A stretch of 64,000 bases of DNA. Source: Bretschneidera sinensis. Taxonomy: Eukaryota; Streptophyta; Magnoliopsida; Brassicales; Akaniaceae. The stretch lies in assembly GCA_023935145.1 (NCBI GenBank), contig CM043698.1, forward strand, positions 147,516,125-147,580,124, in the 5' to 3' direction. The first letter of the stretch is position 1. Each line of letters starts with the position of its first letter. The notes under the pieces were generated by a model. It did not search any database. It saw only the letters and a list, made by a program, of their open reading frames with translations, and was not told where the DNA came from. This document shows, piece after piece, positions 48,447 through 60,536 of this stretch. The position numbers and the translations under genes were made by a program.

Positions 48447-51400
48447 TCAACCCCTTTTTTGATTTGCTCTTCTAACAATTTTATATTGTTGTCTTTCGAT
48501 CATCTTTAAAAACCAACATAGCTTTCCTGTTGCAAATAAGATATATGCAATAGAAAATCCAAACACTATGCCGCATCCATAACCCATCATCGCAAATTTC
48601 CAATCAAATACTCCCACAGGATCATCTTCTTCATATCCTATTGATGGTGGTGGTGGCTGTAAGGCCTCATCAATGCCGCACTTCTCTGACAACGGGGATC
48701 CACACAATCCTAAGTTTTCACTGTAGGAGTCATTTTGAAATGTATCGAACTGTTTGCCTCGAGGAATGGAACCCACAAGTTGATTTTGCGAGAGGTTCAA
48801 TACTGCAAGGAATGTAAGATCTGTCAACTTTGCAGGAATTCTTCCAACAAACTTGTTGGAAGACAAGTCTAGTGACTCAAGTGCTGTCAGATTCCCCAAC
48901 GATAAAGGAATATCACCTGTTAGGCTATTGTGAGAGAAATTGAGCACTAAAAGTGAAGTAAGCACTCCAACTACTTTAGGAATATGTCCATTGAAGTGAT
49001 TACTTGAGAAATCAATAGCTGTGAAAATGTTTAAGATTCTCTCCAGTTCAAAGTAACCTCCTTTCATGCTCACTATTACGGAGTCTTGATAATAGTCCTC
49101 CCCCATATATCCCCTGTCAATTTTATTTTTATCATCCTTAATCATAGCCTTCAAACTTTCAAAGTATATTGTTGGCAAAATCCCTGAAAACTTATTATAA
49201 GACAAGTCTATGATTCGCAACATAGGGAAGGGAAGCAAACTTTCAGGATTGCTCATGATACCGTGGAATCTATTTGATCGCAAGACAAGAACTTGCAACT
49301 TCGGAAGAGTTCCCAGCCAATAGGGGAATACATCTTTTAATCTGTTGTTCCCTACATCAAGAACTTCCAAATTGCTGCAATTAACTAAAGATTGTGGTAA
49401 TGGTCCTTCCAATAAATTTCCATTAAGGTTAAGATTCCTCAACTTACTTCCGTTCACAAATGTAATGGGGATGACACCATGGAATTGATTCATGTGCAGA
49501 TCGAACACCGAGAGAACATTGCTAACATTTCCAAGACATTTCGGAATTGTCCCATTCAATCTGTTGTTAGATAAGTCGAGAATTCTAAGTGAACTCAACT
49601 TACAAATCGTAGGAGGGATTGCTCCAGTTATATTATTGTCTGAGATCAAGAAAACTTGAGTGGAAGATGGAGGGGCTGGAAGAGATCCTTCAATCAAGTT
49701 GGAGCGAAGGTTGATATTTTCTAAGTTCCTCCCTGGAAGCTGCTCTATACCAGTCAAAAAGTTATTAGAAAGGTCCAGAGTTTTCAGGTTTTCCCACCCT
49801 TCTGACTCCAATTTCGAAATTTGACCATGAATTTTGTTCCTTGAAAGGTCAAGTATAGCCAAGCTTCTCAAGTTTCTTAAGAAATAAGGGAATTCCCTTA
49901 TGTTGCAAGATGAGAACAAAAAAAATGAAAGGATATGCAAGGAAAAATTGCCATCATTGCTGCTGCTACGTAATGAAAGGAGGCTATTATACCTAAGATC
50001 AACCCTCTCGAGATTTCTCAGCTTTGAGAACTTGTCAAATTCAACAATACCACTCAAGTTATTTGATGAAATATCAAGGTAAGCGAGATTCTCAAGTTCA
50101 AAAATATAACTTGGAATTGTACCATGAATCTTATTCCAACGCAAAGCAACAGATTGTACTGAATTAGGACTTTGGAACTGGTCAGTGAAACCAGTAAACT
50201 TGTTATAACTGAGGTCAATTTCATTCAAAGAAGGCAGAGAGAACAACCAAGATGGTACTCTGCCGTCGAGTAAGTTACCATATAAGATGAGTTTGGTCAG
50301 ATTTGAGAGACCACTTACTTGATAAGGGAGGTGACCGACCAGTTGATTCACTGACAAGTCTAATTCAGAAATCCGTGTCAAGTTGAATGCTGATGCAGGC
50401 AAAGGACCACTGAATCTGTTACTAGAAAGATCCAGAAAGGTGAGTTGATTGATGTTACCAAAAACATCCGGAATCTGCCCTGCTAATCCGTTCCAAGATA
50501 AATCAAGGTGAGTGAGTTGTGTGAGGTTTGCAAGTGAAATTGGAATCGATCCAATGAAATTGCATCTCGAAAGTTGTAAATTTTGCAGGTCTTTTAGATT
50601 TCCAATTGAATCAGGTAATTCTCCTGAGAAACTCGTAGAAGTGAGATCCAAAAACCTCAGAGGATAGCTCCAGTTTGACTTTGGGAGATCACCACTGAGA
50701 TTTTTGTTTCGATTTAAAACGAGATCTTGGAGGTGTGGAAAGCGGAAGACATCATCCGGAAGGTTTCCTTGCAATCCAGTAGCACTAAGACCAAGAGATG
50801 TTAGACTAGAAGACAGGTTTAACAAGGAAGAAGGTGCAACTGATGACATAAGCACGTCATCAAGTCTAACATCACGTAAGTTTGTTAAATTATGTGCAAG
50901 CATATTAAAAGTGGGTTGATCAAGGTTTAGGAAATTAAAAGAGAGATCAAGTGAAACCAATTTGGACATGTGAGAGATTTGAGATGGGACTATGCTAGAA
51001 AATTTTGAACGGGAAAGGTTAAGATGGGACAAATTCACAAGCTCACCAAACTCAGAGGGGATAGGAGAAGAACCAAAATCATTGTAAGCAAGGTTGAGCC
51101 ACTGGAGGTGAGTAAGGAGGAAAAGACTACTGTTGGCAGGGAATGTGCCACTAAGCAAGCTGCAACTAAGGTCAAGACCGATCACATGACCTGTCATCTT
51201 ATCGCATGTGACCCCAGCCCATGAGCAGCATTCTGTACTCTCATTCCAAGACTCTGCTTTAGGATAAGATCTATAACCTATTCCAAAACAAGAAGGGTAC
51301 GGAGAGATTGAAAAACTTTTCCTGAATTTGAGTAAGGCTATGCTCTGTTTCCCCGAACATGACTTTGCTGAATCAGGAGGATAGGTAGAGAAAAACGAGG

Positions 51401-51473
51401 AACAAACAACTTGAAAATGGAAGAAAATAAATACAAGGAAAAGTTCATGATGCCACCATATTGTCCCCCTCAT
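48447..51473 (-). CDS. LRR receptor-like protein (Cf-9/RLP type)
   Basis: The gene encodes 1008 residues in a single exon. A signal peptide (about 1-26) is followed by an N-terminal cap (SIALLKFRKSF, then CCSWAGVTCDKMTGHVIGLD). Close to thirty extracytoplasmic leucine-rich repeats follow the LxxLxLxxNxLxGxIP pattern. They are interrupted near residues 770-810 by the island typical of Cf-like proteins (SLKAMIKDD...GEDYYQDS), with four final repeats after it. Then come the ENLGLCGSPLSEKC cap, an acidic stretch (EEDDP), one transmembrane helix (MMGYGCGIVFGFSIAYILFA) with GxxxG-like spacing, and a short basic tail without a kinase. Family members act at the plasma membrane as immune or developmental receptors, often with SOBIR1-type kinases. 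The ligand cannot be inferred. A second member of this family survives only as a tail at 58676-58890. Confidence 0.95.
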   Translation of the reverse strand: MRGTIWWHHELFLVFIFFHFQVVCSSFFSTYPPDSAKSCSGKQSIALLKFRKSFSISPYPSCFGIGYRSYPKAESWNESTECCSWAGVTCDKMTGHVIGLDLSCSLLSGTFPANSSLFLLTHLQWLNLAYNDFGSSPIPSEFGELVNLSHLNLSRSKFSSIVPSQISHMSKLVSLDLSFNFLNLDQPTFNMLAHNLTNLRDVRLDDVLMSSVAPSSLLNLSSSLTSLGLSATGLQGNLPDDVFRFPHLQDLVLNRNKNLSGDLPKSNWSYPLRFLDLTSTSFSGELPDSIGNLKDLQNLQLSRCNFIGSIPISLANLTQLTHLDLSWNGLAGQIPDVFGNINQLTFLDLSSNRFSGPLPASAFNLTRISELDLSVNQLVGHLPYQVSGLSNLTKLILYGNLLDGRVPSWLFSLPSLNEIDLSYNKFTGFTDQFQSPNSVQSVALRWNKIHGTIPSYIFELENLAYLDISSNNLSGIVEFDKFSKLRNLERVDLRYNSLLSLRSSSNDGNFSLHILSFFLFSSCNIREFPYFLRNLRSLAILDLSRNKIHGQISKLESEGWENLKTLDLSNNFLTGIEQLPGRNLENINLRSNLIEGSLPAPPSSTQVFLISDNNITGAIPPTICKLSSLRILDLSNNRLNGTIPKCLGNVSNVLSVFDLHMNQFHGVIPITFVNGSKLRNLNLNGNLLEGPLPQSLVNCSNLEVLDVGNNRLKDVFPYWLGTLPKLQVLVLRSNRFHGIMSNPESLLPFPMLRIIDLSYNKFSGILPTIYFESLKAMIKDDKNKIDRGYMGEDYYQDSVIVSMKGGYFELERILNIFTAIDFSSNHFNGHIPKVVGVLTSLLVLNFSHNSLTGDIPLSLGNLTALESLDLSSNKFVGRIPAKLTDLTFLAVLNLSQNQLVGSIPRGKQFDTFQNDSYSENLGLCGSPLSEKCGIDEALQPPPPSIGYEEDDPVGVFDWKFAMMGYGCGIVFGFSIAYILFATGKLCWFLKMIERQQYKIVRRANQKRG

Positions 51474-51539
51474 ATTACTTTAAGAATTAGAGAGAAATGA
51501 AGAACCAATCTAATATGGCTGTTATGAAAAGATGAATTG

Positions 51540-52602
51540 TGGAAATGTCTATTTAAAGAAGAAGAAAAAAAGTGGTAGTTCTTAGCTAGGTTCAGCCATT
51601 TAATGATAAATTGGCGTCTTCTTCTTCCTATTTCAAATCATTGTCGTATTGTTTATGTTTCTTACATGACCAAGTAATTACTGGTTAAAGTTCCTTGACT
51701 TGGTCCCCGGAGAGTTCCTTAAAAGATATCTACAGAAAATCTTCATTTCCTCTCATTACGCTTTTACACGTGTTGTTCAATTACTAGAATATTTTAAATG
51801 TATACATAGTTTGGATGTCCATTTATCACAAGTATGATAAAAAGTAAAATAAAAGGTAATTTTATAAATGAAAAACGATTAAAATTAAAAGAAGATATCT
51901 ATTAAAAATAAAAGAAAATAAAATAATAAAATTGTTTGTTTTTATAGAGTTTTGAACGAAAGACCATTGACATTATTCTACTCAACTAAAGTTTTGTTTT
52001 TATATTTTTTGTTTTTTCATGTTTAGTTTAATTATAATTAATGTTTAATATAAAAAGTAATGTAGTTTATTTGACTTTCGATAAAAGAGTCATCTAATCA
52101 ACGGTTGAAAAATAATTGTTTTAAACCAAAATTTGGAAGACAGTATCTAATATTTGTGTTTGTAAAATAAAAGTAAAAAATTATTTTAATAAATATGACA
52201 TAAATTTAAAAATAATACATATATATATATATTACAAAATTCAATTTAAATAAAATAATTTTTTTTTTAAAAAATTAAAAATTAAAAACAAGATGTGAAC
52301 GTCCAGAAACCGACTAAAGAAAAAAAGAAGAAAAAAATAAATAATAATAAAAATATAAAATAAAGTTAAAAAAAAAAAAAAAAGACGTGAACATCCAAAA
52401 AACCGACAGATGGAAGAAAGAAGAAAAATATAATAATAAAAAATAAAAAATTTAAAAATATATAGATAGAACACATGGCAGCAGGTGGCACCAACTGCTG
52501 CCAAGTGTAACAAATGAGATTGCATGCCCTCTAACAATGCATTAACGTGGAAGTGAATTGTACAGGTGAAATTTTGTGAGCTGATTGTCGGTCTCCAAGA
52601 CA

Positions 52603-52651
<49 letters not shown>

Positions 52652-53330
52652 CATGTGCAGGAAGATTAAAAAAAAAAATTGAAATAACAAAATTTTAAAG
52701 GGATTTATTATAGAATTTCATAGAAAATCATGAATAACTATCTGAAAAGAAGAAAGTAATAATTTATTATTTATTTTTGAATTTTTAGCAATTCTGTAAT
52801 TCTCCGAATTCAAAGTGAGAATTTTCAAAGGGTGTGGTTTATGGATAAATGAAGAAATAATTAAAAATTGAATACAAATATTATGTCAAGTATTGGTGGT
52901 CAACAATCGAGAGAAGTTTCGGAGAAAAACAAGAAAGGCAAGGAGGTGATTCACGGGTAATTTTAAGTACTACTTGATCAGTTGGATTTACTTTAAGTAA
53001 TCTAAATAAAAAATCAAATATATAGTAAAAATATTAAAATAAATTATTAGCTTATGTTTTGGTGGTAGATAAATTAAATTGATGTGTATGATATAAATAT
53101 TAGACATGTAGAAAATTATTATGTGAAAAGAAATATTATTAGAATAATGAGTTAATTTAATAGTAAAGAGGATAAATAAAATTCGTGACGAGTCTTGGTA
53201 AATAAATTTATGTGACATATAAGGAGAAAAAATTAGTGAAATAATAAGTTGATTTAATAATAAAAGAGATAAGTAAAATTCTTGATGAGTTAGGATTAAT
53301 CAGTAGGACGTGATATATGAGGAGAGAAAT
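51540..53330. other. AT-rich intergenic DNA with a long (AT)n tract
   Basis: It includes the upstream region of the receptor-like gene (a CTTTAAATAG TATA-like element on the minus strand about 80 bases before its start), poly-A-rich DNA, and an (AT) run at 52606-52649. The phrases cgtgaacatccaaaaaaccgac and gtgaacgtccagaaaccgac (about 52385 and 52295) are diverged copies about 90 bases apart. No gene was seen. Confidence 0.5.
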
Positions 53331-53339
53331 TTTGAAGAA

Positions 53340-54160
53340 TTTATTTCAATGATAAATTGAGAATGATCAGCGTAGTCAATTTAAATATTTTTATGCATGT
53401 TATTGTTATATTACTGTTTATAGGCATATTTCATATCGTTGCTCATATGTATATGCATTAAATAAGAGAACCGAAAGAACTGGAAGGGGGTCGGTCTAAG
53501 ATAATAAAACATGTCGACATGTGGGAAGACGTTCCCATAATAATAATTCATGCATTGCATCTGTTTTACCTGTAAATATTTTATTTCTGAAATATTGTGG
53601 ATATTGTGCAATTATTTGTAGATAAATAAGTCTCATCGAGAGAGACAGTTACAGTGAAAAAATGACGTAGATGTATAATGTGATAGTAGATATTTAAATG
53701 TTAGACTATATGTTATTATTCAATTGTATAAGAGATAAATGTTTAAATATAAAAGGGCTGATTATGCAGATAGAATACTTTTAGTAAATTAAATTCACTA
53801 ACCTTGTGAAGCTCACCCCTTATTGTACAATGATTTCAGGTAGCAGACAGGACTAATAGTCTAGTGGGTTGAAAGTCAGACGAAATCAATTGTTGTAAGC
53901 CACGCACGTGTCAATATCTTCAGACAAATGAGAAAATAAAAAACAAAAATTTTATTGTAGATATTCATGCATGTTAAATTGTATATTATGTTTAAATATA
54001 TCAGATTGATGTACCTCCCCTGTTGAGGGTTAAAGTAAAAATTCTTGTTAGTTTTATTTTATTTTATTATTGCATATATGTGTCGTATTAAAATTTTCAA
54101 AATGTGATGACATCGTTTCGTGGGTGGTCAATCCGAGATGAGTCCTTACACAGTATTTGT
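53340..54160 (+). mobile_element. Gypsy-type LTR-like segment
   Basis: Sequence in the 53800-54150 part (gaagctcaccccttattgtac, gtacctcccctgttgagggt and an end like gatgagtccttaca) resembles the R/U5 end of plant Ty3/Gypsy LTRs. No adjacent coding domain or target duplication was found, and the left boundary is a guess. Confidence 0.3.
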
Positions 54161-55700
54161 GCAATGGATAAAGGATTCAAAATTTTTAATACAGCTAATA
54201 TTATTTTTTTTTTTTAAGTTTGGGAGATGATTGACCTCATAGATACACATATCTCTGCCTCTATCTCATACTATTCAATGATTGAACATAAATTTATGTC
54301 ATGTATCTTTTATGACTTGATGCTAGGTAAAAACATTCTTGATTGCATTGGATGCAGTATAAAATTTTTACACCAAGTGAAAATTTAATTGTTAGTTTTT
54401 GACAAACAAGTTGATGGAACCATTGGAGTCAATAGCCACCAATTAATCTTCCTTCCAGCAAAGTTTTGTTGTTATTTGTCGCCACAACAACCCACGTGTC
54501 GTCTGTAATCTAAGGTTTTCAACCACTTTTGATTTTTTTTTTCCTTACATTTTTCTCTCGTATTAAACATAACTTTAAGTTCTTATTTTTTATTATGTTC
54601 TTGCAGCTTCGTATTTTATTTTATACGTACCTATGGGTTGGTGCTTGCTTGATTTTTATAAACAATGAATTAATATCTCCATGTACGTGCAGAGGTACCC
54701 AGCAATTTTGTCCATCTTCTTGTGTTGATCACTGGCGCTCACAAAGGTATCATACTCCTAGCTTGCTAGAAAATTCAAATGCTCTGTTGCTTGGTGCCCT
54801 TTTGAATGAAAGAATGTGATATCCAAGCCCTATGATGATTTGGGCCTAATATGTCCATCCTGTATTTGTTTAAAAGAAGTGGTTTGAGAACAGTTTTAAT
54901 CATTAATTAAAATTGATTTTCTTTGTTTTCTTTAATAAAATCAGCTTTAATCGTTTCCAAAAGATTAAGGCTCTTCCAAAACATTTGGGAAGAAGAGAAA
55001 AGAAGTAGGCATTTTAGCTTTCCGGAGAAAATTCAAGAGAGAGAGAGGAGAAAATTCAAGAGAGAGAGAAAGGATTGCTGGGTTGCTCCTTCCAACAAGC
55101 TAGTGTTCTCCAATTTTTTGACATCAATCCTCTCTAAATTTTAAGGTAAATTTACACTTTTCTATTTCCATGACATTTGATCTTCTATGCTCTGTCTCTA
55201 CTTTTATTTTTTCTAGTGTTATGATAGTTTCCCTCTAAGTTTTTGTTGAAACCAAAACTAAATTGTGCCAAAGGAATAATGACAACTTGTGATTATCTAT
55301 TCACCCAAATCTTGTTAAGCAATTAAGTCATCAGTTTTGCTGTTGCAAACCATTTGTTTATATCAAAAGTCCTTTTAAAATTTAGATTTAGATTTTTCGA
55401 TAATTTGTGTTTGTTTTAGCTTCAACAACACTTTGAACTTTGAACTTATGGGTTTTGAAAATTTGGTTCAGTTAAGAATTCGGTGTCATAAAGTGATGTG
55501 TGCACGATTATGTATGCTCTAGACCTCAGATTGAGCTAAAAATTTTTGCAATAGTTTTTTTTATTTAAAATATTAATCTAAAATTTTTCTGAAATTTTGG
55601 AAAATAATATATATTTTAATTATTATTTCTCTAAATTCAAATGGAAATTATTTTCTGGCTTCTTAATGTTCTAAAAATATTCAGAAAAAATTAGAAAACG
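54161..55700. other. Intergenic DNA
   Basis: There are several short chance frames but no conserved motif. A small duplication is visible near 55030-55070 (gagaaaattcaagagagagag twice). Confidence 0.5.
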
Positions 55701-55789
55701 TTTTTCAATACATTCACTGTTAGTTTGTAAAATTTGGGTTCACTTTATGATCATTTCATAGTTATTTTGAATTTCTTATTGTTAAAATG

Positions 55790-56878
55790 TGTTATGCACC
55801 CGCTATAATTTTATACAGATATAGGGCAGTAGTACACTTAGTATTTGTCCACGACATGTGCATATGTCAAGTAATACTTTTGATTTTGTGTAAATTCTCG
55901 TTGAATTAGGGTTCTAGTCTCAGACTTCACTTTTGTATTTGTTTTGGGTGCGCCATGTTTGAGGCAACTAACTTTCTTCTCATTTAGTATTTCTATCCAA
56001 AATCACCTCGGTATGTTAATAATTTAGTTTCATTATGCTTGAAACTTATTTTTTCGATATACTTCCGCTTTGATAACATAAGGTTGAGCAGACAAAATTG
56101 ATGTTTTTGCGTTACTTTGTTATTGATGGTGTTTACATATTTGTTTACAAAAGATTGAGTATTTTTTTCTATTTATGTGAAGTTATTTTGGAATTTTCGA
56201 TTTCTGTTTTGATGTGAATAAATTCTGTGTTGAGGAGAAATAAATTCAATTTGTTGTTGGCATTTTAGAGACGTTTGTTATGCCCAACTTATGACTCGTG
56301 CCACTGGAAGAGTGGTTTTAGTATTACTAGAGACAAATTGAATTTTTTTTTTTTTTACATATTTCGATTTGTGAAAATTTTAAATTTTATAATGATATCG
56401 TGTTTTGAAACAATAAGTTTTGTGCATTCATTTCGTGCTTCTTCAAAATTCTAAGACTTTTATTAAGCAACAAGATCGTGTTATGTTACGGTTTTAAAAT
56501 TTCAACCATAATCCGTATTTTGTTATACTTTCATTTTGTAATTATTTCCAATGTTTCATTTTCAATGCATGTTAAGACCCGATTGAGAGGGAAGGTTGTA
56601 TAGCTCACCTCTTTAATTTCTCTTTTTCAGATCATAATAAGCATGATCTTTCCCCATGTGGGATATTGAGTGAGTTGCAGGATTCATCAGACATTGGTTT
56701 ATAGCATTATTTTATTTTAGATAAAGTTTAAATATAAAGTTACTGAAATTTTTGTTACTTATATAAATTTAGATTTATACAATTGTTTTGTGAGGATTTA
56801 CTCACTTGTAAAGGAAATTCTATAGATGAGTGATCATTGCCGCGTCCTCGGCTCATGCTGAGGTTAGAGGTGTTACAA
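55790..56878 (+). mobile_element. Gypsy-type solo-LTR-like segment
   Basis: Features are tgttatgcacccgct near the left end, a gtatagctcacctc-type phrase in the middle, and an end reading cgcgtcctcggctcatgctg then aggttagaggtgttaca. These recall the end of plant chromovirus-type LTRs (a -GTGTTACA or -CGTGACA end). No internal coding region flanks it, so a solo LTR is the best reading. I found no target duplication. Confidence 0.35.
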
Positions 56879-58675
56879 AGAATGCAAGTGATTTGTGCAT
56901 TAATAGGAACAAATTGTTGAAGGAACATGCATTAATAAACGTTAATGGCAGCTATGAATTTTATATATAATTAGTAAAATATACTTGGAACTTTGTAGGT
57001 TTCAATTAACTAATTTTTTGGAAGATTGGAGAGTGATAGATGAACTTTTAGTTACAATATATTGAAGGAAAAATAGAATTTTTGTTATAACACATTTTTT
57101 ATTTTACAGTTTACTGCGCATTGCATGGGTGGTTGTCTAGTTTTTAATTGAACTGCAGGAAAATTTCAAGGTTTGGTTAATGGATGGTGGATTTTGCCAG
57201 TGCTGTTTTAGTTTCAGTTGGACTTCCCTCGAGTGGAGGAAAAGAGCTAATGTAAAGGCAACAATGAGCGTTCGTAAGTAGGTAAATGACTATTCTTTAA
57301 CTTGTTGAACAAGCAATGATTCTCCTCTCTTGGTATCTTTGTTATTCTTTTAACTATTGTTTTTCATTTCCATTTATTTTCCTTCTAACTTTGACCTGAA
57401 TATATGATTTCATTCAAGCAAAAGATTCTAGTCTGCCAACCCAAAGCTTGAGCCAGTGGAGGAGGATTCAGTTGCTAAGGTACATACACCAGTCTGTCAA
57501 AATCTTTAAAATGCTTTCTTTTAATTAATTGTTTAAAATTGATCTTCTAGTCTTTCAACCTTTCTCTGTACATGTTTTTCCTAGCATATAAGGAACCATC
57601 AATTGATTCATTAAACTGTGAATGTAAAAAAGTTAGACTTTCACAATGTTTGGTGCATGTTTGTAGATCAAAATCAAAATTTTCTTTCTTTCTCTTTTTC
57701 TTTGATTTTCTCTTTTAAAAATTTTTATTTTAAAAATATGTCTGTGACGAATAGATGAACTGTGTTGATGACTATTTAAAAAAAATATATGTCATTGCTT
57801 TATTTGTACACTGCCGGCTAACAGCATAACTATAATAATTGTCAGTTTCAAATTTCAAGCCATTAAATTCAAATATCAAATGGTTTTCCTCTTCCTATTT
57901 CAACTCATTCCCTTTAATGATATTGTTTAGATTTGTTGCTTCAAATCAGGTTAAAAAACAGAATCCATAAAGCTAAAAGGACAAATGATTGAAAAAACTT
58001 GACCAAGAGTTTCTTTTACTTTGTCAGTGGATAACAACAAATGATTAGGACAAAGATCACTCACAGTCCAAATAAACTAATTCAGTTTCTTTTCAAATGT
58101 TATTGGAAAGACTAGCTGACCTGTGAGTAATGAGAGGTGAACAGGCTACAATTAAAATAAAATTGAAATTTGGATCATTTGATTTATTTTAATCAAGTTT
58201 TCAGAACTGGTCTAACAAGTTTCCCAGTTTTCCAGAAAAAGAAAAAAGAAAGAACATCAAAAACACCAATGTAACTAATACAAAACAGGGGAAGCAACAA
58301 GGTCACTCATTTAACTAAATACCAAACAGGGCTCACAGCAAATTGACAAAAAAAAAAGGCAGCAATAGAAAGAAATCCACTCTGGACACCAACACCACAA
58401 ATTCCCACCACTGAATAGAAGTATTAGAAAGTTTGCACTTTGCACCCAAAAGAGAAAAGGAAACACAAGTAGCTCACATGCAACATTCACCGAATAGCAC
58501 CATTTGCAGTCACCGGACCAAATAATATGTGAGTTCAATTGGGAAGCACCAATGAAAGAAAAAAAAATCCTGGAACTTGAAGCTAATTCCATGATCCCAT
58601 GATGAAGATAAACAGCACAATGTCAGTGAGCATAGCATGAAGTTTACAGCACTGACCTTAGATTATTGCTTGCAC
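56879..58675. other. Intergenic DNA
   Basis: AT-rich, no recognisable gene. The final few hundred bases are probably the 3' flank of the truncated receptor-like gene on the minus strand. Confidence 0.45.
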
Positions 58676-58890
58676 TCACTGATTTCTTCTTCCACCATGT
58701 CTGTGATTCAGGCTTTTCACCTTTCTACGATGTTCTCCTTTGATTTTCCTTACAAGCCATAGAGGCTTTACAGTTGAGAATACGAGATACCCCACAACAA
58801 TACCAAATACAGTTCCACATCCAAATCCCATCAGCACAACTTTCCAATCAAATCCTTTTGTAGACTCTGAATCATCTTCTGTTGGTTTTT
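58676..58890 (-). pseudogene. Receptor-like protein C-terminal fragment
   Basis: The frame encodes an acidic stretch (KPTEDDSES), KGFDWKVVLMGFGCGTVFG with the rest of a transmembrane helix, and a basic cytoplasmic tail ending GGRRNQ and a stop. It matches the end of the intact receptor-like protein at 48447-51473 (FDWKFAMMGYGCGIVFGF). The leucine-rich repeats are absent because the frame is cut at 58890 by the edge of a Copia LTR. The missing part may lie beyond the right end of the window, past the inserted elements. Confidence 0.88.
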
Positions 58891-59217
58891 TGATAGAAAT
58901 GAAGTGCAAGAGCTTGCAAAAACTAACTTGATTTTTTTCACTATATATTTTTGAGAATACAATTTGAACCTATATATAGGTTGTTAAATGAAAAAACAAT
59001 CCTTAAAACAATGATGAAAACATGGCCTAAAGTAATCCTTAAAACAAGGATGAAAATATGGCCTAATAAAACAAGTATGAAAACATGGCATAATAAAACA
59101 AGTATGAAAACATGATCTCTATGTCTCCTATCACCAACAAAATAGAAGAGTAGATCAAGTATGTGTTTTATTAGACCTCAACAACTCAAACATCAGCAGC
59201 TCCTGGGGCATTCAACA
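58891..59217 (-). repeat. 327-bp Copia 3' LTR inserted in the receptor-like gene
   Basis: On the minus strand it runs TGTTGAATGCC...TTCTATCA. It carries a palindromic TATA box (CCTATATATAGG, about 58969-58980), and the phrase TGAAAACATGG is repeated several times around 59018-59115. It starts immediately after a Copia pol C terminus, and its first bases supply the stop codon. The five bases on its left are TTTTT; the matching duplication would lie outside the window. Confidence 0.85.
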
Positions 59218-59293
59218 CTCCTCCTTGGCTTTGGAGCTGCAGACTCCAAGCCTTTGCCTCAAGAACTCATACCTAGCTTTGGGAAGTGCCTTG
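59218..59293 (-). pseudogene. C-terminal end of a small Copia pol (RNase H end)
   Basis: The minus-strand frame reads KALPKARYEFLRQRLGV then CSSKAKEEC and a stop that overlaps the LTR start. This is the usual end of a Tork-type Copia polyprotein (TKALP...FLR..LGV). The rest has been displaced by the large Copia inserted at 59294. Confidence 0.85.
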
Positions 59294-60337
59294 TGTTGGA
59301 AATCACCTTGACAAGATGCCCAGGTGATGATCTTCCAAACACCCAAGTCTAGAATGACTTGTAAAAAGAAATTCAGCAATCAAACACAACAACATAAAAT
59401 CAAAGAAAGAAAGAAGACAAGCAATTTGTTATCGAGATTCGGCAATGTGCCTACGTCCCCGTGAGTTCCTCCGAACTCTCTGCACTATCTCAAATGGTTC
59501 TTACAAGTTACAGCAATCCCTTTCAAGAAGCTCAAGTTCTTCAAGAAATCAAGAAGAGAAGAAAGAAGATTACAATGCTCTCTCTCTATACTACTCTCTC
59601 TTGTTTACAACCAGCCTCACTACAAAGAGTCCCTCTTGTGTTTATGTCTCTCACACAATTCTCTCTTATATTTACAATTGATCTCACAATGTCACAAACT
59701 TGTGTGTTTCTCCTTATATTTTGTGGTTAGTGAAAATGAGGCTTGAGAACCCCTTTTATAGCCTTTCACTTCTTGGACATTCTTGTGAATCAATTTCCAC
59801 CCTTTGATCATGATCTCCACTTAATCATAGCCCTTCATCACTTCCCAAATGGTGCTGTGTGTTTTATCCTTGCACTCACACACTTAAAAGGGTCTTAAAA
59901 CAGGCTGTCCATGTGTGTAGCCCTTTGCCTGGCGCCTAGGCGCTCAACAGGGGCGCCATGGTGCTGGGCAGGGCACCTTTGCACACCTTCTGGACGCCAT
60001 GACGCTGATCCAGTCCTTCAGCACACCATTCTAGATGCCATGGTGCTGGTGCTGGGAGCCATGGCGCTGATGTAGTCCTTCAGCACATCATTCTGGATGC
60101 CAGGATGCTGGTTGCTGGGCGCCATGGTGCTGATGATGCTGCTGCTGTGCGCACACTTCCCTGATTGTGTGCAGAAGTGCGCACACTAGTGTGCATGGCC
60201 TTCCTTGCTCCAAATTGATGCACACACATGTGTGCAGTCTTCTAACTTGCTGAACTTTGATATTCCACCTTTAGTTTGGACTTTAACCATTTTTAAACCA
60301 TGGTTGGACCTGTTTGAACCTTAGACAAATAACAACA
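59294..60337 (-). repeat. 3' LTR of the second large Copia
   Basis: At 1044 bp it is about 170 bp longer than the LTRs of its relative. Much of the extra length lies in a GC-rich block (59925-60240) of imperfect repeats of about 65 bp built on ccttcagcacacc, gatgccatggtgctgg and gcgccatgg. Confidence 0.88.
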
Positions 60338-60536
60338 ATCTCTACCTTTGTCTAATGTTCAAAAAACCTGAACCATTGTGCAGAAAGCTTTGGGATCCAA
60401 ACTCGTCTTGAGTCACCAATTAACAAAATCCAATCCTAAGTAATTCAAAGCAATGATTGAACTTACTTAGAGGTAGAACTTTAGTACCTAAATCTGCAGG
60501 ACTTTCCTTCATGGTCTTCTTGTTAACATGAATGCA

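Noticed and set aside
52241..52690. Minus-strand 149-residue frame rich in Ile, Tyr and Phe.
   Set aside because: It is made of (AT)n and poly-A/T tracts with no homology or promoter context.
58676..58909. A complete 77-residue receptor tail protein starting inside the Copia LTR.
   Set aside because: The frame begins at TTG, not ATG. The receptor-derived part starts at the LTR edge (58890), so I treat it as a truncated gene rather than a new fusion gene.
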